DNA of 64,000 bases, from positions 298,166 through 362,165 of the forward strand of contig JBBDSP010000011.1 of assembly GCA_040904925.1 (NCBI GenBank), in the 5' to 3' direction. Shown here piece after piece: positions 16,840-25,167 of the stretch. Every line of letters begins with the position of its first letter. Position 1 is the stretch's first letter. The position numbers were made by a program, and so were the translations under genes. The notes beneath the pieces are model-generated. The model ran no database searches, had not been told where the DNA came from, and worked only from the letters and a program-made list of their open reading frames with translations. Source of the DNA: Gracilimonas sp040904925. GTDB taxonomy: Bacteria; Bacteroidota; Rhodothermia; Balneolales; Balneolaceae.

Positions 16840-18864
16840 CTAGTCCCTTGGCTGCCAATAAGCCTTCAGTACCTTATCTCCCAGTAATATCCGGTCAACC
16901 ACTTCCATTCCTTGCGTCACTTCGCCAATAATGGTGTATCCCTCATTTAAATGAGGTTTCCACTGATGCATCATGAAATATTGGCTTCCTTCCGTATCCA
17001 GATCTGATCTCGCCATACCGGCTACCCCTCTTTTATATTCAGTCTCTGAGGCTTCTGTAGGCACTACAAAACCTGCCGAACCAAAGCCCATTCCCGTTTT
17101 TGTATCTCCTCCCTGAATCACAAAATTTGGCACTACCCGATGGAACGGGTTTCCATCATAAGCTCCGGCTCTTGTCAAACTATCGATCGCTGAAATAGTC
17201 ACCGGTGCAGCAAGAACATTCATTATTATTTTGATATCGCCTTTCTCGGTTTCCAGCACCCAAGTTGGTTCATAATCCAGTTCTCCCAACCGTTGCCAGT
17301 TAGGCTTATGGAATAGCTGTGTATTCTCAACTTCTTCAACATCCCAACCCTGCTGATTTAAAGTTTGATTCAAATAAGGATTCTCCTCTTCTGCCAAAGA
17401 AGCAATGAATGATTCTGACTCTTCTTCAAAATGCTCCATCATTAAATTGGCAACGACTCCAAAAACTTCAGTTTGACTATCTACGGAATAATCGTTGGTA
17501 AGATCTTCTAATCTCTCAAGATCTCCTTCTTCAATAATATCCGCAGAATTAAGAAGGTTTATTGCAGTGACGGTTACTTGTGCATCATTTCTATCTAAAG
17601 CTTCAAGAGCAATGTTTTTCACTCTGTTTGCAATATCTTGGCTTTTATCTGACTCATTCCACCAAACCGATAGTTCCCTGATAGCAATTGCTGCCTTCAG
17701 TGAGTTTTCATCCTCGGCATACTTTTGGAACAGATCCAGCAGTTCTTCATCCCCTACAACCTTCTTATATATCGAAAACTTTTTAACGAGAACAAATTCG
17801 TTTTCTTCTGAGATCTCTTGCACCAGCTCTGTGAATTGCTCTTTTTGACTTACAGCATCAATTCCACTTAATCTCACCGCAGCTTCTTTATCTTCATTTT
17901 CAATGATCTGTGATATAATCACTTCATCAAAACTATCCGGCTTATCACTTTTACCCCGGATTTGCTGAAGTGCGACTTCATTGACCATCGGGTTTTGGTG
18001 TTGCAAAAGCTGTTCATAAAATCTTCCGACTTTTTCATTCCAGCTTATCTGTCCTGAATGTTGTGCCAGTTCTATTGCAAGCTGTATATTGGAAGATGAA
18101 AGCCCCTCAATATTCAGTCGCTCAAAAAACCAATCTGCATCACTGTTAAATAAAATTTTTGCTGCATATTGCTTAATACCGGGCTCATCGGTCCATTCAT
18201 AGCTTTCCCAAAGCGTTTGGATCATTTCAGAATCTGAAAGGGCTATAGAGCCTCTATAATAGCCATAGAAATAAGCCCTGAATAATTCAGGATCATCTAT
18301 AATAGCGGAATAACGAAACAGACTGTTCCTGGTACTTTCGCGCATCTCATACCCTATCATAAGTCTGGAAATGGCGAGTGCAGTCTCGTACTCATGATCT
18401 GAATCCATAATGCTTTCAAAATTACGCACCAGAAAATCCAGCGATTCCTGATTTCCCTGCTTTCCCAATACCAGGCTGATTCCGTTTCTCATTGAAGAAC
18501 GTGTATTCCATAGATCGTGCAAACGAGATAATTGATTATCTGACAGTTCCTGATTACTTAACGCAGCCCAGGCAACACGGGAGTTTGAATATTGCACTTT
18601 AGTAATCATACCATCGATGTCGTTAACTGAAGTGCTTATCAATCCCCGCCAGGCCTGCTCCTTTACATAGGTATCCGGGTTATCCGTAAATACTAAAAGT
18701 GAATCTGCATTTCTTTCAAAAATATAAGTATAGAGTTCGGGGTAATCGTCTGTTAGTAATTTAGAATACGCTGTTTCTCTGTTACAAGAAATCATTGATA
18801 AAAACACCAAAGACACCGCAAAAATTTTGCACATGCTTTTTACACATTTACTATTGAACTTCAT
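16840..18864 (-). CDS. lipoprotein with repeat region and C-terminal cyclophilin domain
   Basis: This protein has 674 residues from the ATG at 18864, chosen because an AAAAGGAG ribosome site lies about 8 nt upstream; an earlier ATG at 18888 lacks one. The start MKFNSKCVKSMCK leads into a lipoprotein signal ending in SMISC. Residues of about 60-510 are helical and look like HEAT/armadillo-type repeats. The last 160 residues are a cyclophilin peptidyl-prolyl isomerase: FHRVVPNFVIQGGD holds the catalytic Arg and Gln motif, followed by GSQYFMMHQW and YTIIGEVTQGMEVVD. It probably folds or stabilises proteins in the periplasm. It is divergent from lexA, 50 bp away. Confidence 0.83.
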   Translation of the reverse strand: MKFNSKCVKSMCKIFAVSLVFLSMISCNRETAYSKLLTDDYPELYTYIFERNADSLLVFTDNPDTYVKEQAWRGLISTSVNDIDGMITKVQYSNSRVAWAALSNQELSDNQLSRLHDLWNTRSSMRNGISLVLGKQGNQESLDFLVRNFESIMDSDHEYETALAISRLMIGYEMRESTRNSLFRYSAIIDDPELFRAYFYGYYRGSIALSDSEMIQTLWESYEWTDEPGIKQYAAKILFNSDADWFFERLNIEGLSSSNIQLAIELAQHSGQISWNEKVGRFYEQLLQHQNPMVNEVALQQIRGKSDKPDSFDEVIISQIIENEDKEAAVRLSGIDAVSQKEQFTELVQEISEENEFVLVKKFSIYKKVVGDEELLDLFQKYAEDENSLKAAIAIRELSVWWNESDKSQDIANRVKNIALEALDRNDAQVTVTAINLLNSADIIEEGDLERLEDLTNDYSVDSQTEVFGVVANLMMEHFEEESESFIASLAEEENPYLNQTLNQQGWDVEEVENTQLFHKPNWQRLGELDYEPTWVLETEKGDIKIIMNVLAAPVTISAIDSLTRAGAYDGNPFHRVVPNFVIQGGDTKTGMGFGSAGFVVPTEASETEYKRGVAGMARSDLDTEGSQYFMMHQWKPHLNEGYTIIGEVTQGMEVVDRILLGDKVLKAYWQPRD

Positions 18865-18914
18865 ATGGAAACTCCTTTTATTACACATATATTTTACATT
18901 AAATACAGATAGTC

Positions 18915-19574
18915 ATGGATAATGCACATTTAACCCGCAAACAGCACGAATTTTTCACCTATATCGTTGAGTATAGAAAAGAACACGAAGTGTGGCCAAC
19001 CTATCGTGAGATCTCCGATCATTTCGGGTATGCTTCCCCAAACAGTGTTACCCAAAATATACAGGCACTTTTGAAAAAAGGCTATCTGGTAAAACGTGAT
19101 GATGAAGAATATGACCTTCCTGCCGAGAAAAAAAGTTTACTTGGCGAAACAGAAGAAAACCCGGAGGGAATTCCTATTCGGGGATTGATCGCTGCCGGCT
19201 CCCTTCAGGAAGCGGTTGAAGCAAATTTAGGGAGTATCACTATGGACACTCTGTTTCCTGACCTGGATGACCTATTTGCTTTACGCGTTACCGGCTTCAG
19301 CATGAAAGATGTTGGAATATATGACGGAGACTTTGTTCTGCTTATGGATACCGACGTAAAGAATGGAGATATCGGTGCTGTACTGTATGATGGAGAAACA
19401 AGTCTTAAAAAAATCTATTGGGATGATAACGGACTGAGACTCGAGCCTGCAAATCCGGAATACGATGATATATTTATCGAGCCGGATGTATTTGAAGAGG
19501 TACGAATCATTGGAAAATATATCGGCCATGTAAATCGACAGGGATTCCAGCGTGCGATACCTAAAGTTGCCTAA
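18915..19574 (+). CDS. lexA: LexA SOS-response repressor
   Basis: This 219-residue protein is the SOS regulator, which represses DNA-repair genes until RecA stimulates its self-cleavage. The N-terminal winged helix-turn-helix reads WPTYREISDHFGYASPNSV (residues 27-45). The cleavage site Ala-Gly is in GLIAAGSLQEA near 94-104, and the catalytic pair is Ser in VTGFSMKDVGIYDGDFV near 132-148 and Lys in TSLKKIYW near 170. These are the parts expected of an active LexA. The divergent cyclophilin gene shares a 50-bp upstream region, which may contain an autoregulatory operator, but I see no clear palindrome. Confidence 0.95.
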   Translation: MDNAHLTRKQHEFFTYIVEYRKEHEVWPTYREISDHFGYASPNSVTQNIQALLKKGYLVKRDDEEYDLPAEKKSLLGETEENPEGIPIRGLIAAGSLQEAVEANLGSITMDTLFPDLDDLFALRVTGFSMKDVGIYDGDFVLLMDTDVKNGDIGAVLYDGETSLKKIYWDDNGLRLEPANPEYDDIFIEPDVFEEVRIIGKYIGHVNRQGFQRAIPKVA

Positions 19575-19582
19575 AGTAAAAA

Positions 19583-19819
19583 TTAAGGCAGCGGGGAATC
19601 ATCCGGAATATGCGTAGATAAATCTTTATCGTCGAGAATAGTTGTTTTTTTGTGAGGAACTTTTAGCTCTTTACTAATGGTAACAAAACGACCATTTGCA
19701 TCTTTTCTGGCTTCAAAAAGCTGAGAATCTTTGATCCACGCACGGCCGCCATCATGCTGCAATCTTTTAGTGTTCTTGTATTTAAAAGCCTGTTCGTGTA
19801 GAGAGGGTAATTTTTTCAT
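19583..19819 (-). CDS. small conserved hypothetical protein
   Basis: This 78-residue basic protein is not one I recognise. It has no signal peptide, membrane segment or known motif. Notable are the Lys-rich start MKKLPSLHEQAFKYKNTKR and the central GGRAWIKDSQLFEARKDANGRF, which reads like a small beta-sheet domain. It is convergent with lexA (8-bp gap) and divergent from rplU, and the ORF fills the space well, with a plausible start at 19819. A real coding gene is likely because of its composition and placement, but not certain. Confidence 0.55.
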   Translation of the reverse strand: MKKLPSLHEQAFKYKNTKRLQHDGGRAWIKDSQLFEARKDANGRFVTISKELKVPHKKTTILDDKDLSTHIPDDSPLP

Positions 19820-19886
19820 AATCTGATGTTTATTTTCATTTCACTCAATTTAAGTGAAGTTTATGAATTAATCAGTTCATATTTGC

Positions 19887-19917
19887 TTTGTTTTGTACAA
19901 AGTAACCCTTATCTTTT
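19887..19917 (+). promoter_or_regulatory. Bacteroidota-type promoter of rplU-rpmA
   Basis: TTTG at 19887-19890 and TATCTTTT at 19910-19917 are separated by 19 nt, which closely matches the Bacteroidota consensus TTTG-N19-TAnnTTTG (last base differs). It lies 42 bp before the rplU start codon. Confidence 0.45.
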
Positions 19918-19958
19918 CAAGCTCTGAATTAAACGCAAAAGAAAGAAATTAAACAATT

Positions 19959-20471
19959 ATGTACGCTATAGTTGAAATCGGCGGACACCAATACAAAGTA
20001 GCAGAAAACGACGTACTGTTTGTTGACAAACAAAACGCCGAAGGTAATGAGCTTACATTTGATAGAGTGTTGCTGATAAAAGATGATAACGGAAATGTTA
20101 ATGTTGGGACTCCGGTTGTTGAAGGAGCAGAAGTTTCCGCCACTTTATTGGATACTGTTAAAGCTGACAAAGTTTTAGTGTTCAAAAAGAAACGTCGTAA
20201 AGGATATCAAAAGCTGAACGGACACCGTCAGGTAATGTCTCAGATTCAAATTGAGAGTATTTCTGCATCCGGTGGTTCTAAAAAGAAAGCAGCTAAGAAA
20301 GACGATGCTCCTGCTAAAAAAGCAGAAGCGAAAAAATCAGCTCCTAAGAAAGAAGAGTCTGTTGATTTGAGCTCAATGACTGTAGCTGAGCTTAAAGATC
20401 TGGCTAAAGAAAAAGGCCTTACCGGTTACTCAAGTTTGAGAAAGGCCGAACTTATTGAAGCTTTAAAATAA
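19959..20471 (+). CDS. rplU: 50S ribosomal protein L21 with a SAP-like C-terminal extension
   Basis: Residues 1-103 are a normal bL21 (MYAIVEIGGHQYKVAENDV at the start; FKKKRRKGYQKLNGHRQ near 72-88), part of the large ribosomal subunit. They are followed by a Lys/Ala-rich linker (about 105-133) and a C-terminal stretch LSSMTVAELKDLAKEKGL plus SSLRKAELIEALK, which resembles the SAP/HeH or Rho N-terminal helical fold. The usual L21 is about 100-105 residues, so this one is 65 residues longer. rpmA follows after 26 bp. The L21 identity is secure; the function of the tail is not. Confidence 0.95.
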   Translation: MYAIVEIGGHQYKVAENDVLFVDKQNAEGNELTFDRVLLIKDDNGNVNVGTPVVEGAEVSATLLDTVKADKVLVFKKKRRKGYQKLNGHRQVMSQIQIESISASGGSKKKAAKKDDAPAKKAEAKKSAPKKEESVDLSSMTVAELKDLAKEKGLTGYSSLRKAELIEALK

Positions 20472-20497
20472 TTTTTCATTACTAAACCCTTATTGTT

Positions 20498-20755
20498 ATG
20501 GCACATAAAAAAGGTCAAGGTTCTACAAGAAATGGTCGTGATTCCAACTCTAAAAGACTTGGTGTAAAAAAATTCGGTGGTGAATTTGTTCGCGCCGGAG
20601 GAATCATCATTCGTCAGCGCGGTACTAAATTTCACCCCGGTGAAAATGTAATGCGTGGCGGAGACGATACACTTTTTGCTACATCTGATGGCACTGTAAA
20701 TTTTGCAGTACGTTCCGGTGGCCGCAAGCACGTTAATGTAGATCCTGTAAACTGA
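20498..20755 (+). CDS. rpmA: 50S ribosomal protein L27
   Basis: This 85-residue protein has the bL27 sequence MAHKKGQGSTRNGRDSNSKR at the start and the conserved IIIRQRGTKFHPGENV near 37-52. It sits at the peptidyl-transferase centre of the ribosome. The N-terminus begins directly with the mature form, without the processed leader found in Firmicutes. It follows rplU by 26 bp and a strong terminator follows it, giving the usual two-gene rplU-rpmA operon. Confidence 0.98.
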   Translation: MAHKKGQGSTRNGRDSNSKRLGVKKFGGEFVRAGGIIIRQRGTKFHPGENVMRGGDDTLFATSDGTVNFAVRSGGRKHVNVDPVN

Positions 20756-20776
20756 TCCACATTTATTGAGAAATTT

Positions 20777-20813
20777 AAAGCCCCGTACATAATTTTTGTA
20801 CGGGGCTTTTTTT
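20777..20813 (+). terminator. intrinsic terminator of rplU-rpmA
   Basis: A 12-bp perfect stem, AAAGCCCCGTAC at 20777-20788 with its complement at 20798-20809, encloses a 9-nt loop and runs into a T tract ending at 20813. It lies 21 bp after the rpmA stop. Confidence 0.95.
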
Positions 20814-20826
20814 ATATCTTCACTCT

Positions 20827-21480
20827 ATGCAAAATCCAGAAATTCCGGGACTCAACCTCCCCGTTCGCACTATTTATTGTATTGGCAGGAACTATGCCCA
20901 GCACGCTAAAGAAATGGACAGTCCAATTCCTAAAATGCCGTTAGTTTTCCTGAAACCACTCGGCACTATTTGCTTTAATAACGAGACTATCCAACTCCCC
21001 CCACAGAGTAACGATATCCATTTTGAGGGGGAAATTGTTGTAGCCATTTCAAAATCAGGAAAGAATATAACTCACGGTTCTGTACAAGATCATATTGCCG
21101 GTTATGGTGTTGGAATAGACTTTACTGCACGTGACATTCAAACAATAGCAAAAAAACAGGGACATCCATGGTCAATTGCTAAGGGCTTTGATAATTTTGC
21201 ACCGATAAGTGACTTTATTCTGGCTTCTGAAGTTGAAGACCCGGACAATATGGACTTGAAATTATTCCAGAATGGGTTTGTCAAACAACATGGAAATACT
21301 TCAGAGATGATCTTTCCCATTTCTAACCTGATCACATTTCTATCCCAGATATATACTCTTTATCCGGGTGATCTTATTTTCACAGGTACACCTGAAGGAG
21401 TAGGGCCTGTGCATTCAGGAGACAAACTAGAAGTGCTGTTAGAAAATGGAGCCATAACATTAACTGTGAATATCGAATAA
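20827..21480 (+). CDS. fumarylacetoacetate hydrolase family protein
   Basis: This 217-residue protein is a single-domain FAH-family hydrolase/decarboxylase, like acylpyruvases and HpcE-type enzymes. The metal ligands are visible in DIHFEGEIVVAI (near residues 61-72) and GYGVGIDFTARDIQ near 98. The short N-terminus (LPVRTIYCIGRNYAQHAKE) is that of the acylpyruvate-hydrolase branch rather than the true fumarylacetoacetase. It starts 13 bp after the ribosomal terminator, so a promoter must overlap that region. The M23 peptidase gene follows within 1 bp. Substrate is not determined. Confidence 0.88.
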   Translation: MQNPEIPGLNLPVRTIYCIGRNYAQHAKEMDSPIPKMPLVFLKPLGTICFNNETIQLPPQSNDIHFEGEIVVAISKSGKNITHGSVQDHIAGYGVGIDFTARDIQTIAKKQGHPWSIAKGFDNFAPISDFILASEVEDPDNMDLKLFQNGFVKQHGNTSEMIFPISNLITFLSQIYTLYPGDLIFTGTPEGVGPVHSGDKLEVLLENGAITLTVNIE

Positions 21481-21481
21481 T

Positions 21482-23305
21482 TTGAGGCTGTTCTTAACCT
21501 TAATAATTCCATTTTTACTGCACTCCCCTTTTGTGCATTCCCAGGAATACCTTTGGCCTACAGATTCCGGACAGTACCTAAGTTCCACCTTTGGTGAAAC
21601 ACGGTCTGCTCACTTTCATGCCGGATTAGATATTAAAACCTGGGGACGAGAAGGGTATCGGGTTTTTGCGTCAAGAGATGGCATTCTATACAGGCTTACA
21701 GTAACCGAGCGAGGATATGGCAAAGCCATTTACCTCAAACATCCTGATGGTACCTATACAGTATATGCTCACCTTCAACGATTCAATGATGAGTTTCAAG
21801 CTTTATCAGATTCAGTTCGCTTTACGGATTACTCTTTTGAAATGGATGTTAATTTTGAGTCTCATCCAATTCAGGTTGAGCAAGGTGACGTGATCGGGTA
21901 CACGGGGTCTACCGGAATTGGACCACCTCATTTACATTTTGAAATCCGTGATTCTCTGAATAACCCAATCAATGCTCTAACTTCAAATTTAACAGTTCAA
22001 GATAGCATTCCCCCTATTTTTTCCACTCTCATCATAGAACCTCTCACAAAGAAAAGTCGTGTAGATGAAAAGCCTGTTTCGAAACAAATCAGAAGCCGAG
22101 AAACGAATGGCAGCTACGATTTTGGTGAAATTGAAATAAAGGGTGAAGCCGGGCTTGCTGTAAATGTCTACGATCAAGCCAATGATGTTTATAATGCCTA
22201 TGCTGTTTATTCACTTGCTCTTTTAGAACAACAAGACACCCTTTTTTACCAAGAATTAAATTCGTTTGATTTTCAGAATGAAAGCGAGATGTTTTTAGAC
22301 AGGATTGCTCCATTTGGCTCAAATAAGAGAGGTCACCAACGGTTGTATGGAGTAGAAGGAAATAACAATCCCTTCTACCTGATCGAAAAGCCCGAGGCAA
22401 GAATAAACCCTGGTGATTCTATCAAAACATATACTATTGTTGCAAAAGATTATTTCGGAAACAGATCTACTGCAACTTTGAAAGTAAAGTCTGACACCAC
22501 ACATAACATCAAGTCCAACCTGGGCTTCAGGCCAATAAATGAATGGTATTGGCATGAAAACTGGGCTTCCCCGGATCTCTCAAATACCATTGATCTGAAT
22601 AAAGATATTTACGGTATAAAATGGAAGGAATCACAAACTATAGTGAGAACTGATTCAGCTCCTGATATTCAATTTTCACGAATTTACCCAAAAAGTTCAG
22701 AAAGGATAGAAACCCCAAACCGAGAGCTTATCATACGCTTTAATGAGAATACATTTTTTGACACGCTTACGGTGGCATCTTCTTACGAACTCAATAACTC
22801 TGAGATCCATATTTCAATACAACCGGAAATGGCTGCATTAAAATCAGCTTTTTACTTGGCTTTTTATTTGGGAGATCAATTTGAACAGGACAACAAATAT
22901 AGGTTATTCAGGAAAAAACTATCAGATGGAGAGCTATCTTATGTTGAATCAGAACTTAGGGGTAAAACAGTTCATGCCTCCCCAAGCGAATTAGGAGAGT
23001 TTATAATAAAGGCCGACAATGACCCTCCGGTTATTTCCAACCTGAAGATCTTTCAATCAGATTATGGAAAATGGTTCACCACCGTAAAGATCAAAGATGA
23101 GCTTAGTGGAATAAATTCATCTACAGCCAGCTTTACCATCAATGGCATACAGGGTATTGCTGAATATGATTATGAAGAAGAGCTATTGATCTACTACTAC
23201 CCTGATTTTTCACCCGACAGTATAAATACGGTTGAAATTAGTACTGAAGATAATGCGGGGAACAACGTTCTATTCTCACAGAAATATTCATTCCCCGGCT
23301 TTTAA
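21482..23305 (+). CDS. secreted M23 (LytM) metallopeptidase
   Basis: This 607-residue protein starts at TTG, 1 bp after the previous stop, and this start gives a clean signal peptide (MRLFLTLIIPFLLHSPFVHS). Residues of about 35-165 form an M23/LytM domain: SAHFHAGLDIKTWG holds the first zinc His and Asp, and GPPHLHFEIRDS holds the HxH pair. It probably cleaves peptidoglycan peptide bridges in the periplasm, or is an NlpD/EnvC-like activator. The remaining 440 residues are beta-rich with no named domain that I recognise. Tight spacing suggests co-transcription with the FAH-family gene. Confidence 0.87.
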   Translation: MRLFLTLIIPFLLHSPFVHSQEYLWPTDSGQYLSSTFGETRSAHFHAGLDIKTWGREGYRVFASRDGILYRLTVTERGYGKAIYLKHPDGTYTVYAHLQRFNDEFQALSDSVRFTDYSFEMDVNFESHPIQVEQGDVIGYTGSTGIGPPHLHFEIRDSLNNPINALTSNLTVQDSIPPIFSTLIIEPLTKKSRVDEKPVSKQIRSRETNGSYDFGEIEIKGEAGLAVNVYDQANDVYNAYAVYSLALLEQQDTLFYQELNSFDFQNESEMFLDRIAPFGSNKRGHQRLYGVEGNNNPFYLIEKPEARINPGDSIKTYTIVAKDYFGNRSTATLKVKSDTTHNIKSNLGFRPINEWYWHENWASPDLSNTIDLNKDIYGIKWKESQTIVRTDSAPDIQFSRIYPKSSERIETPNRELIIRFNENTFFDTLTVASSYELNNSEIHISIQPEMAALKSAFYLAFYLGDQFEQDNKYRLFRKKLSDGELSYVESELRGKTVHASPSELGEFIIKADNDPPVISNLKIFQSDYGKWFTTVKIKDELSGINSSTASFTINGIQGIAEYDYEEELLIYYYPDFSPDSINTVEISTEDNAGNNVLFSQKYSFPGF

Positions 23306-23312
23306 GATTTAT

Positions 23313-23690
23313 TTACAAATGGGCAATACAGCTTACCTCAACAAGAACATTCTTAGGTAAGGTTTTTACAGCAACTGTTTCACGGGCCGGAGGATCAGTT
23401 TCAAAACGTGCTCCATATACTTCATTTACTGCTCCAAAATCTCCCATATCAGCTAAAAAGATCGAACATTTCAAAACGTTTGAGAACCCAATTCCGGACT
23501 CAAGAAGTACAGCTTCAAGGTTTTTCATTACCTGCTCTGCTTGTTCAGCAGCAGTGTCACCAATAATTTCCATCGTTTTCGGATCGAGGGGGATTTGCCC
23601 GGAGCAATAAAGAATCCCATTATGGGATGTAGCTTGACTATAGGGACCGATTGCAGCCGGTGCTTTACTTGTTGAATGAATTTTTTTCAT
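23313..23690 (-). CDS. RidA-family deaminase (YjgF)
   Basis: This 125-residue protein belongs to the Rid family, small trimeric enzymes that hydrolyse reactive enamine/imine intermediates from PLP enzymes. The pattern is complete: APAAIGPYSQATSHNGILYCSG near residues 10-31, the substrate-binding Arg in DPPARETVAV near 105, and the C-terminal Glu in VLVEVSCIA. It is convergent with the M23 gene (7-bp gap). A PLP enzyme of the Cys/Met pathway (26358-27494) in the same window would be a source of such intermediates, though the genes are not in one operon. Confidence 0.93.
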   Translation of the reverse strand: MKKIHSTSKAPAAIGPYSQATSHNGILYCSGQIPLDPKTMEIIGDTAAEQAEQVMKNLEAVLLESGIGFSNVLKCSIFLADMGDFGAVNEVYGARFETDPPARETVAVKTLPKNVLVEVSCIAHL

Positions 23691-23827
23691 AAAATTATCT
23701 ATTGGTTAGGTTAAAATTAGTTTTCAATTGTATGTATTCTAATAAATTGCAGAAAGCAACACATATGTTTATTTTCGATAACATATAAATTTGTTCTGAT
23801 TACAACCAAATCCAATCTATAAACAAA

Positions 23828-25144
23828 ATGAAAAAGCTACTTAGTAATTTTATTCCCGTCCTCCTTGTATTTGGGATTATCACCGGTTGCGAAACTACCG
23901 ATCCTATTATTGATGAGGCCCAAATTAACATCTATACCCAAAATTTTGATAGTGCCTACGCAAGCTTAGACAGATATATTGATCAAAACCCAAATAGCGG
24001 GATTGGTTATTATTATAAGTCCCTCGCTTATTCACAGCAAGCTCTGACTGTTGAACCACCAAGTGACCGAAAGCCTCTCTACGAGAATTTTAGAGAAAAC
24101 ATTGTTACCTCAAGAGAGCTTTTTTCTGAAGCTGAAGAGACTCCGGAAGAAGCAGCTGAAGTAGACAACCTGATCCTTAACACCTGGGGAGCAGAACATA
24201 ATGCTTCTTTAGATTATGCCACTAATGACAGCGTAATGGCATCCGTTGACGCTCCATTACAAATTGCTATTTCTCACCTCGAGAATGCTATCACCATAAA
24301 CCCGGACAGTACTCTTTCATATGATGTATTGTCTCAGATCCATTTTATGGATAATAATGTTGAAGCCGCTGCTGAAGTGCTTTCACAATCCATGGAACTT
24401 AAAAATCCTCCTCCTGCTGAAGATTATGATCGCATTGGCGCATATTACGCTCAAGCAGGTAATACAGAAGATGCTATTGCCATTTTAAATGAAGGATTGG
24501 AGGTTTACCCTGACTCAATAAGTCTTTCTCAAAAATTAGCTGATAGTTATATGGGAGCCGGCGATGTTGACATGGCTATTTCTACATTAAATGACCTTAT
24601 AGACCGTGAACCAGACAACCCGCAATATCACCTGGTAAAGGGGACATTATTACTTGCTGAAACAGAAGCTATGACCAATGAGGTCTCTGATTTTTATGAT
24701 CAGATCTATGATCTAAGAGACGGGTTAAGAGAGGCATCAGGCAATGAAGCTAGTGAGATTGAAGATCAAATCTCTGACTTAGAAGACCAAATCTCCTCTA
24801 CTATAGGGGAAATGGAAGAACTAAACAGTTTAGCTGAAAGTGAATTGAAAACTACAGTAGACCTTAGATCTGATGATGAAAACGCATATAATGCATTAGG
24901 TGTTTTATATCAGAACAGAGCAGCTATTTTATTTAGCCAAAGAAACTATGCAGATGATATTGACGAAGTAAATCGCTTTGACGCCGAAGCCAAAGAGCAA
25001 CTTGAACTTGCTATGGAAAATTATGAGAAAACTGTAGAGATCAATCCTGAAAACACGGTTGCATGGCAAAATCTTGCAAATATTTATATTACATTGGATA
25101 TGCAGGATAAATATGAAGAAGCAGCTGAAAAAGCAGGCATGTAA
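23828..25144 (+). CDS. TPR-repeat lipoprotein A
   Basis: This 438-residue protein has a lipoprotein signal ending GIITGC near residue 21, and a Cys after it. Several tetratricopeptide-like helical repeats follow, for example YYKSLAYSQQALTVEPPSD near 60 and RIGAYYAQAGNTEDAIAIL near 202-220. A region of about 300-345 is coiled-coil-like (EIEDQISDLEDQISS). TPR proteins scaffold protein complexes, here in the periplasm or outer membrane. It is the first of a tandem pair; the second gene follows by 23 bp and has the same architecture. The pair-specific EHN motif (WGAEHNAS near 116) is shared. No particular function is visible. Confidence 0.75.
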   Translation: MKKLLSNFIPVLLVFGIITGCETTDPIIDEAQINIYTQNFDSAYASLDRYIDQNPNSGIGYYYKSLAYSQQALTVEPPSDRKPLYENFRENIVTSRELFSEAEETPEEAAEVDNLILNTWGAEHNASLDYATNDSVMASVDAPLQIAISHLENAITINPDSTLSYDVLSQIHFMDNNVEAAAEVLSQSMELKNPPPAEDYDRIGAYYAQAGNTEDAIAILNEGLEVYPDSISLSQKLADSYMGAGDVDMAISTLNDLIDREPDNPQYHLVKGTLLLAETEAMTNEVSDFYDQIYDLRDGLREASGNEASEIEDQISDLEDQISSTIGEMEELNSLAESELKTTVDLRSDDENAYNALGVLYQNRAAILFSQRNYADDIDEVNRFDAEAKEQLELAMENYEKTVEINPENTVAWQNLANIYITLDMQDKYEEAAEKAGM

Positions 25145-25167
25145 TTGCTTCACTTAAAAAATAAAAT

